Shown piece after piece: positions 56,893-64,000 of a stretch of 64,000 bases of DNA (positions are counted from its first letter, which is position 1; each line of letters begins with the position of its first letter). The notes beneath the pieces were generated by a model, which had not been told where the DNA came from, searched no databases, and saw nothing but the letters and a program-made list of their open reading frames with translations. This DNA is from Campanula takesimana (Eukaryota > Streptophyta > Magnoliopsida > Asterales > Campanulaceae), in assembly GCA_026119855.1 (NCBI GenBank), contig JAOWBW010000253.1, positions 1,178,001 to 1,242,000 on the forward strand, read 5' to 3'. Made by a program: the position numbers and the translations under genes.

Positions 56893-57849
56893 GAGTTTTT
56901 AGCCATGTTGACCTGCGTACTATTTGGGCGTAGTCAATGTGACATGCGTACTTCATAAACAGCAAATGTGTCCTGCGTACTTTAGTTTCGTTTTCAATTT
57001 GACCTATTTCTCTAACGCCAGTTAAAATTTAACGAAGCAGTCAATGAAAGTTAACGTACTAGTTAGTTTGAAGTTGATTTTCCTTTTAAGGGCTTCATTG
57101 ATAATTCTATAAGTAAAAGGGATGTGAACAAAAAACTTGAAACATTAATATTTAAAGCTTAAAATAAATATATATTTTTATATTTTTTATTATTTTTGAA
57201 CGCGTCTTAAAAAAACAAATATTTGGATTAAAAAATATTTAATAAATGATCAATGTATCTTAAATAATCAAAACTGTTAATAAATGAACAATTTAACCTT
57301 GTATATCATTTATTTTTCCAAAAACTCAGTTTAAAAAACAAAAAAGAATAAAATTGAATTAGGCAAGCTATGGCGGCGACAGTAGCACCCATAACATACG
57401 AAGACAACACATCCAAGTTTTTGAATTTTTGGAAAAATAAATGATATACAAGATTAAATTGTTTATTTATTAACAGTTTTGATTATTTTAGATACATTAG
57501 TTATTTATTAAATATTTTTTAATCCAATTTTTTTAAGACACAATCAAAATAATTAAAATTATAAAAAAAAAAAATTATTTTAAACTTTAAATATTAATGT
57601 TTCAAATTTTTTGTTCACAACCCTTTTACTTATATAATTTTCAATGTATCCCTTAAAAGGAAAATCAATTTCAAACTAACTAGTACGTTAACTTTCATTG
57701 ACTGTTTCGTTAAATTTTAACTGGCGTTAGAAAAATAGGTCAAATTGAAGACGAAACTAAAGTACGCAGGACACATTTGCTGTTTATGAAGTACGCATGC
57801 CACATTGACTACGCCCAAATAGTACGCAGGTTAAAATGGCTAAAAGCTC
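56893..57849. mobile_element. MITE M: Mutator-type foldback element with very long inverted repeats
   Basis: The 957-bp insert has ends that are inverted copies: GAGTTTTTAGCCATGTTGAC on the left, and the right end read backwards is GAGCTTTTAGCCATTTTAAC. The arms run about 435 bp each (56893-57328 and 57421-57849) with some mismatches and leave a loop of about 90 bp. A 10-bp target duplication and a terminal G fit Mutator-like elements. It codes for nothing, so it depends on an outside transposase. In transcripts it would form one long hairpin. Confidence 0.9.
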
Positions 57850-58480
57850 CAAGAACTACGGTGACCTGAGCCTCTACACTGGATGAACGTAGGCAACCTT
57901 CGGGTCCGGTCTCATGCAAGAAAGAATATATGTTTAGCCCTAGTGCGTTATGGTGATTGACCTTCATCTCGAACTTGTCAAGACATCTTTGTACGAGTCA
58001 TTTGCCAATGAATTTATCACCTCAAGATTGAACAACTTTCCTAGATTTGAAATCATTTTGCGTTCCTTATCGAGTCTAGGGGCTTCTTATCTTTCAGCGA
58101 TACTCCCAGTTTCTTGCAATCAAATAAGGATTTTCCTACTCTTCTCTCTTAATGACTTACTTGGCTTCGTGAGTCATTCAAAAAATATATAAATACATGA
58201 AGTCAATACTAGGGGCTACTTCCCTAGTTGAGTCAATGTCACTCATCATTAGTGACAAAAGGTCTCCACCGCAAAATCATATGTCTCTCTTCCTCAGCTA
58301 GAGTCAATGCACACTTCCTCATTAATTGAGTCAAAAAAAAAAAATGAAGACGCAAAAGAGATTCCCGCTAGATTGAAAACCCGAAAGGGTGTTCTAGGCA
58401 AAGAAACATGGTGCGTCATAAAAAAAAAAAGAGTGAGAGAGTGAGAGAGAGAGAAGGGAAAGAGAAATGGAGATCCCCAG
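57850..58480 (+). other. Element H 3' non-coding region after MITE M
   Basis: It starts with the conserved box 57853-57912 (GAACTACGGTGACCTGAGCC to GGTCCGGTCT), whose first bases double as the MITE target duplication. The second hairpin type is at 58368-58397. An open frame at 57950-58192 also exists in element I but changes mostly at amino-acid-altering sites, so I do not call it a gene. Element I interrupts after GATCCCCAG. Confidence 0.7.
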
Positions 58481-59638
58481 TGTAGACACCCCGCCTTGGA
58501 CCTCTCACCCCGATTGCATAGATAGTATTTTTACTTTACTTGTTTTTGTTAATTTCTGTTACTTCGGTTAAGTTCCTAACTGATTCCGTCAGTTTTGGAC
58601 TAAACTGCATAACAGAGTTAACTTTCTAGTCCATTCTGTCAAAATCGCCATTTCAAAGTCGCGCGCCTCCGCCCTTTGGCACCAGAAGCGCGCACCTCCC
58701 GCCGACTATACGGGATGCGCGCGCGTCTGGGTGTGTCAATTACTGATTTCTGTCCAAGAATCTCTCCCTTACTCATTTTATATGATTTGCCTGGGAAACT
58801 GATCTTTGTGACTCCGTCTTGGCACCAAAAACATCCCCTTTCAACTATAAAAACCCCTCCAATCCACCATTAAGAGGCGGCCTCTTTTTCATCTTTTTTT
58901 GATCTCTTTTGATCTCTCTTTTACCTCTCTTGGACCTTCTTCTTTGACTTGAAACTTTTCTTACACACACACTATACACAATTCTATACACAAATTCTCC
59001 CTACAAGAGTTCTTCGTGACAATACTCTGCACAAATTGTTTTACAACAATTTCTCCACAACAAAACTCTTTTCAAGTCCAAGATCAAAGTACCTTTTCTA
59101 AAGGTACCACTTTTCTATTCTCTTATTTTATTTGGGTCCTACTAGTATGCAATCTCCATAAAAAAGGGATACAACCAAAAGGCCACTTCACTATTGAAGT
59201 TTGGCCAAGGTTACATCCCAACATTCCAACATTAATTTAATTCCATTTCATCTCTTAATGTAATTGTTTAGCAAATATTCAACATGTAACCATTAGACAC
59301 TCAATCAATAAAATCATTTAGCTTTCATTTTCCCCTTATCATTACTTTGTGGTTGTTAGCATATTTTATCAATTGAAGGACATGTAAATATAAGAACACC
59401 AAAAGTAGCAAGTCCCGCGTAAGCGGGGCGGAGTGGGTGTTTAAGTACTTCCCACTCCGTCACCTAACCCCCGAACCCCTCATCTCAAGAATCTTTGGTT
59501 TCATAATCAATAAAAAAGGCTATTTTCTTAGGATTTCTCGCGTTCCTCTAAATCGTGGGTGGCGACTCAAAAACACAATTAGACATCCTAGGTAATTCAC
59601 GCGCTCTAGCCAAGCCATGGTTCACCGGGGTATCTACA
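58481..59638 (+). repeat. Element I 5' LTR
   Basis: It runs TGTAGACACCCC to GGGGTATCTACA. The TATA box is TATAAAAA at 58846. GCGCGC motifs in U3 lie at 58657-58725. The U5 primer-like copy is at 59559. Confidence 0.94.
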
Positions 59639-59639
59639 G

Positions 59640-59656
59640 TGGCGACTCCGCTGGGG
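59640..59656 (+). other. Element I primer binding site (tRNA-Arg type)
   Basis: TGGCGACTCCGCTGGGG is the best match in the family to the complement of the tRNA-Arg 3' end. Confidence 0.88.
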
Positions 59657-60769
59657 GCATAGAGGGTTAAACTTGCATTTTCTGCTTTTGGTGTTCTTAT
59701 ATCTGTTTTCTGGGCATTCTGGTAAAAAGGGTAGGAAGCGCGCGCCTCCGGCCTTCTTAGCCTAAAGCGCGCGCGTCCGACCCTTATTACCAGAATCGCC
59801 CACCTTCCATCTTGTCCTTCAAATTTCACATTTCTATGCTAACAAGTTTCTGCAGGGGAAGGTTACATAATTTGGGACTAGGGCAATCCTCTGAGTCCGC
59901 GGTTTCTTCTGACATTCTGACAGGTACCCCAGATGCGCGCGCCTCCCACATTCATGGCGCAATGCGCGCGCTTCCCACGTAACTGCCCTGAGTCGCGCGC
60001 TTCTGGGCCATTTTCCAGAACAGAACAGTAAACAGAACAGTGAACAGAATGGGCAGTTTTGACAATGTGTGGGCACCGGGCCTGCATACACCCCCTTTTA
60101 CTTTTGTTTATTCATTTTTATCGGTCACACGGGTGATTCGAAAGTTGTAAATTATGTGCTTATTTGCTTTTATTTCTTTTTATTTCTTTTGAAAAAAAAT
60201 ATATTTTTTCACTTGTTAGACCTCACACTACGCGCACAATTCTTATCAACTACTCACTATCGAGTCGCACAAGTCCAACCCCAAACCCGTCGAGGCCCGT
60301 CCTAAGAAGTTTCAAGCTCCACTCGACCTTGACTCTTTCGAATCGGTAAACCTCAGCCCGTGGCGTAGTTCATGACTACATGCCGGGGGTGACCTTTAAG
60401 CCTCTCTTTAGCCGAGCACAAACCACACAATTCTAGTTAGGGTCTAACACTCCGTGACCAAGTCGGTTTCCATGTACCGAGATTTCCCTAAACTAATGTT
60501 TTCAAATCATACATGCCAACTTATTGAAACGGACGCAATAAAAATCCGTCCCCAAAAGTGGTTATTTTGGACGAAAATAAAAAATCCGTCCCCGCATGTA
60601 TGCTTTACTACATTAATTTAGTTTAATCCCGACACATGTAGGATTCACAAACGTGATGGAATCCGATGAGTATATGGGACCGCGAGATGGTCTATATACT
60701 AGTGTGACGATTCCATTATCTTCTTAGAAACCCCAAAAGGGACCCATTCCCTCCGAAGGGTTATTCCGC
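59657..60769 (+). other. Element I untranslated leader
   Basis: The strongest form of the post-primer hairpin is here (59738-59777: GCGCGCGC arms around CTCCGGCC...TAGCCT). Three GCGCGCGC(C/T)TCCC-like motifs at about 30-bp steps follow (59936-60005). The conserved block 60221-60756 has two GGACG...CGTCC hairpins (60531-60550, 60569-60591). Confidence 0.78.
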
Positions 60770-61732
60770 ATGGTGGAAGCATTGAAAGGGCAAGTTGATA
60801 CACTAGCCGAGAATGTCCGCCGCAAGGATGATTTATGGCGAGCCCGTTACGAGCATGTGAAAACGGCTAACAAGAAAGAAGTTGCTCAACTCAAGAACCA
60901 ATTGAAAGGGCTCACGAGTGAAAGAAAGGTCCAAAGCATTGATACCGGTTTGGTCAACACTCTCATGTCCTACATTGACCAAAGGTTTAGTGGGCTAAAT
61001 TTGCACAAGGGCCAAAGCACCGATCTTTATCAAGCTTCTCTCCTCATGAACACAATGGAGGCTCTTCCCGAAAAATTCAAGATGCCCGATATTGGCAAGT
61101 TCAAAGGCACCTCTTGTCCCGATGCTCATGTCGACTCCTACATATGGGCCATGCTACCGAAGAAGGTGTCTCCTCAAATAATGGCACAATGCTTCCCGCT
61201 TACTCTAGAGGGGGTCGCAAAAGATTGGTATATGGGTCTTCCAGTTTCCACCCGTCTCAATTGGGATGTCGCTATGCTTGCCTTCAAGTCACAATATCAA
61301 GGCAACTCCATATTCCGCCCCACTAAGAAGGAATTGGAGAGCACCGTGCAAATGGGTGATGAATCATTTGGGGACTTCTATCGCTGTTGGAATGACAAGC
61401 TAGCCAAGATGGTTGATAGGCCTTCCAAGAAGGAACAAATGGACATCTTCTTGAAGTGTTTGAAAATGGACTACCGCACTCATCTTAGTGGGGCTTTTCA
61501 CTCCGATTTTTCAAGCATGTATGATGCGGGGGTTAGAATTGACAATTTGCTCCGAGAAGTGGCCGAGTCCTCCTATGACACAAGCTTCAACGACAAAGGG
61601 TTCCCAAGCAATGACATGGGAGAATGTAGTGACATGGAAGACTACAACGACAATGAGGACTACAACGACAATGAGGACTACAACGACATGGGGGATGACG
61701 ACAACAATCTCCATTTCTCTTTCTCTACCTAG
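60770..61732 (+). CDS. Element I gag (capsid type, no zinc knuckle)
   Basis: This is an intact 320-codon ORF. The N-terminal coiled coil (VDTLAENVRRKDDLWRARYE) leads into the capsid region, which matches D closely: YIDQRFSGLNLHKGQ, FKMPDIGKFKGTSC, CFPLTLEGVAKDWYM, FGDFYRCWNDKLAKM, FLKCLKMDYRTHLSGAFH. Where D goes on to the GMT...HTTEEC module, this ORF ends in an acidic tail containing three 6-residue repeats (DYNDNE) and the ending NNLHFSFST also found in B and H. It therefore lacks the nucleic-acid-binding knuckle. Being undamaged, it is the best candidate for a functional gag in the family. Confidence 0.9.
   Translation: MVEALKGQVDTLAENVRRKDDLWRARYEHVKTANKKEVAQLKNQLKGLTSERKVQSIDTGLVNTLMSYIDQRFSGLNLHKGQSTDLYQASLLMNTMEALPEKFKMPDIGKFKGTSCPDAHVDSYIWAMLPKKVSPQIMAQCFPLTLEGVAKDWYMGLPVSTRLNWDVAMLAFKSQYQGNSIFRPTKKELESTVQMGDESFGDFYRCWNDKLAKMVDRPSKKEQMDIFLKCLKMDYRTHLSGAFHSDFSSMYDAGVRIDNLLREVAESSYDTSFNDKGFPSNDMGECSDMEDYNDNEDYNDNEDYNDMGDDDNNLHFSFST
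61640..61693 (+). repeat. 18-bp tandem repeat in element I gag
   Basis: GACTACAACGACAATGAG repeats at 61640, 61658 and 61676 (the third diverges), coding DYNDNE units. Elements B and H have one unit. Confidence 0.93.
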
Positions 61733-62054
61733 TAGTAGGAATAAATAAAAAAAAGAATCAAAAGTTCTCTTAAGTGTGCATTAATGTTTTCTCTCGTCCT
61801 ATGTTAAAATGTTCGAGTCCATTGAGTCATCAAATAAAAGTCGTTCTTGTCCTCATACACTCTTCCCAGTTGTTCAATTAATTCTTGGCAAAATGATGAA
61901 AAAATGTCTAAACAAGTTTTGGAATGAAGGCCATCGCTTGAACGCCTAGGGGCTAAACATCAACGACGGCATCAACAACGAAGACATCAACAACGACGAA
62001 ATCAAGACAAAGAAAGGTGGAGCAATGATCATGAAGCAAAGTTTTCAAAAGGGG

Positions 62055-62091
<37 letters not shown>

Positions 62092-63825
62092 CGCTAGGTT
62101 GAAATCCTCAAATCAACCTAGGCAAAAGTTAGAGCACAAAAAAAAAAAAAAAAAATCCCCTTCATTCAAAGAAGTTCACAACAACAACATCATTCCACCA
62201 AACGAAGGACGAAGCAACATCGACAACAATCACGACGAAGAAACAACCATCACTGCGAATGGAGCATCAACAAGAACTACGGTGGCCTGAGCCTCTTCAC
62301 TGGAGGAACGTAGGCAACCTTCGGGTCCGGTCTCATGCAAGAAAGAAGATATGTTTAGCCCTAGTACGTTATGGTGATCGGCCTTCATCTCGAACTTGTC
62401 AGGACATCTTTGTACGATTCATTTTCCAATGAATTAATCAACAAAAGATTGAACAACTTTCTTAGATTTGGAATCGCTATCCGTTCCTTGTCGAGTCTAG
62501 GGGTTTCTCTTCTTTCTGCGATACTCCCAGTTTCTTGCAATCAAACTGTGGCTTTCTTTCTCTTCTCTCTTAATGACTTACTTGCCTTCATGAGTCATTC
62601 AAAAAAATATACATACATGAAGTCAATACTAGGGACACTTCCCTAGTCAAGTCAATGTCACTCACCTTTAGTGACAAAAGGTCTCCACCGCAAAATCACA
62701 TGTCTTATCTCCTCAGCTAGAGTCAATGCACACTTCCTTATTAATCGAGTAAAAAAGAAGACGCAAAAGAGATGCCCGCTAGATTGAAAACCCGAAAGGG
62801 AGGTCTAGGCAAAAAACAGGGTGCGTCATAAAAAAAAATGAGAGAGTGAGAGAGAGAAGGGAAAGAGAAATGGAGATCTCCGGCCTTTAAGGAAGACAAC
62901 TGCACAAGTTCTACATGGGTCTCCTCAGCAAGTCAATTCCCCACCGAGTCAACTTTGGGATTGCAAAAGGCTCGACAAGATATGGCACCATCAAAGGTTG
63001 TCTTGGGTTATCGGCATCATTCTCCAGCAGTGTGCATTTTTGGGTTCATGAAAAGAAGGCCCGTGGTAACCAAGACCCATCCGAGAACGAGCCCATCATA
63101 AAAAGGCACGAGGTTGCACAAATAATCCCTAGCTAGTCAATTGGCTTGGGCAGCAAATAGCAACAACATGTGTCTCAGTAATTCAAGCTTCTACAAGCAT
63201 GTCCCTCTAAAGTATACTGAAAGGCTCCCAAGAAATGGAGTAGCTCTTGCCATGTCCTCTCATGTTTGTTCCCTCGCATGAGGATGAGTCACTCTTGCTT
63301 TGCTCAACAAATGGTGACGCCCTAGGGGCTATGTGACTCAAGAACAAGGGCTTCTTTTGCTTCATTTGACAATCAATAAGCCCTAGGGGCTATGCTCGAG
63401 AAAGATGTGTTAGACTATCCTCAAAGTCTCTCAAAAGGGATGTCAAAAATCCCTCTTGTCATGTGTGCCCGTACTCGTTCCCCCGATCAAGGATGGACCT
63501 TTCTCGCAATCAATGATGGCACTCTAAGGGCTATGGTTAAGTCTTAAAGGCTCCCTCGGCAAGAAGCAATTCACTTCAATGTCCCCAGCAACATTTGAAG
63601 CTTTATACCGAAAGGTCTCAAGGGGCTTCGCAATCTACAATCTTTTGGGCTACGGCACTATAGTGATACAAGCAAAGGGCAATATTGGGGCTTCACAATA
63701 AACAAGCTTTTGGGCAGTGGTACCCGAGCAATGCAATTTGGGAGTAGTCTTATGGCTCCATGAAAAGGATCAAACTTCAATGGTCCCTCAACACTTCCAG
63801 TCAAAAGGCCTCTTGGTTTTAAATG
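61733..63825 (+). other. Element I non-coding region after gag
   Basis: About 2.1 kb: an A-tract of about 30 (62058-62088) and another at 62138-62155 enclose hairpin 62094-62121 (9-bp arms CTAGGTTGA/TCAACCTAG). The conserved box is at 62274-62333. The second hairpin type is at 62779-62808. CCCTAGGGGCTATG repeats follow near 63320 and 63380. No gene is recognised. Confidence 0.7.
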
Positions 63826-64000
63826 AAGGCTCCGATGATATGAATGAATTTGATGATTCTTGTTAGAACTCACAGCGAGATTATGAAGGAAGTCTTAGAG
63901 AAAAGGAAAATGATTCAATATGCTAGACTCACCCGGCTGAGTTATAGCGGGCAATGCCAATATGTTAACTCTATAAGTAGAGTTACGGCCAATCCCAATA
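63826..64000 (+). pseudogene. Element I relic of gag-protease junction
   Basis: This aligns at DNA level with D at about 17967-18130. MNEFDDSC corresponds to D's MNKFDNSC, and EVLEKRKMI to EVLENRKKK, with stops and small indels. It shows that I descends from an element with protease, whose intervening gag end was replaced by the 2.1-kb non-coding block. It continues past the window. Confidence 0.65.

Larger units (their letters stand above)
53352..58480 (+). mobile_element. Element H: small Ogre-like retrotransposon, interrupted
   Basis: It has a 1262-bp 5' LTR, a tRNA-Arg primer site, the family leader, a capsid-less gag and the hairpin-rich 3' region. MITE M (56893-57849) and element I (from 58481) interrupt it. 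No pol is seen. It is the closest relative of B. Its 3' end is beyond the window. Confidence 0.85.
58481..64000 (+). mobile_element. Element I: small Ogre-like retrotransposon, 5' part
   Basis: It begins TGTAGACACC at a point where B and I read on with ordinary interior sequence, so it is an insertion into H. It has a 1158-bp LTR, a tRNA-Arg primer site, the leader, a capsid-type gag, about 2 kb of non-coding DNA, and then a decayed piece homologous to D's gag-protease region at the window edge. The rest is outside. Confidence 0.85.

Noticed and set aside
57950..58192. Open frame of about 80 codons conserved between H and I (62371-62646)
   Set aside because: Codon by codon, most differences change the amino acid and few are silent, so there is no sign of protein selection; the similarity is that of the DNA.

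Overview
The window is about 64 kb of flowering-plant repetitive DNA, probably pericentromeric or other heterochromatin. It consists of nested LTR retrotransposons plus one MITE, and I see no cellular protein gene, rRNA or tRNA gene. The plant origin follows from the lineages present: Ogre/Tat-type Ty3 elements with two RNase H domains and tRNA-Arg primer sites, a SIRE-like Ty1/copia element, a chromovirus-like Ty3 element, and a Mutator-type MITE with a 10-bp target duplication. The species cannot be named from the sequence; a dicot is only a guess. Labels used: A = Tat/Retand-like Ty3 element (1-9646); B = small Ogre-like element (9647-13126 and 46460-47366); C = SIRE-like copia element (13127-46459); D = full Ogre-like element (14299-27014, inside C); E = chromovirus-like Ty3 element (30288-38332, inside C); F = antisense long LTR (47367-51411); G = antisense copia relic (51412-53351); H = small Ogre-like element (53352-58480) carrying MITE M (56893-57849); I = small Ogre-like element (58481 to the window end, inside H).

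Layout and order of events. A sits in the 5' LTR of B. C sits in the interior of B. D and E then landed inside C, and each has a perfect 5-bp target duplication (GTTGG for D, GATGA for E). Removing each insert rejoins the interrupted C protein, gag at the D site and integrase at the E site. To the right, an Ogre-type solo LTR (F) and an old copia relic (G) lie antisense. H follows, hit by M in its 3' region and by I further on.

How the pieces relate. B, D, H and I are one family: their LTRs start TGTAGACACC and end GTATCTACA, and they share a tRNA-Arg primer site, a roughly 0.5-kb conserved leader and repeated 3' hairpins. D alone carries gag, protease, G-patch, RT, double RNase H, integrase and an antisense gene. 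B and H keep a gag with the capsid middle removed; I keeps the capsid part but lacks the zinc-binding C-terminus. They look like dependents of a D-like helper, and the shared non-coding structures are the likely cis signals. A and D both carry an antisense gene between pol and the 3' LTR, but the two genes are unrelated in sequence. C carries an extra ORF in the envelope position with what looks like its own promoter and an intron.

Almost all coding regions are damaged. Many stops are TAG or TGA where a CAG, CGA or TGG codon is expected, as from decay of methylated cytosine. The longest intact stretch is the RNase H-integrase part of A (1678-3747).
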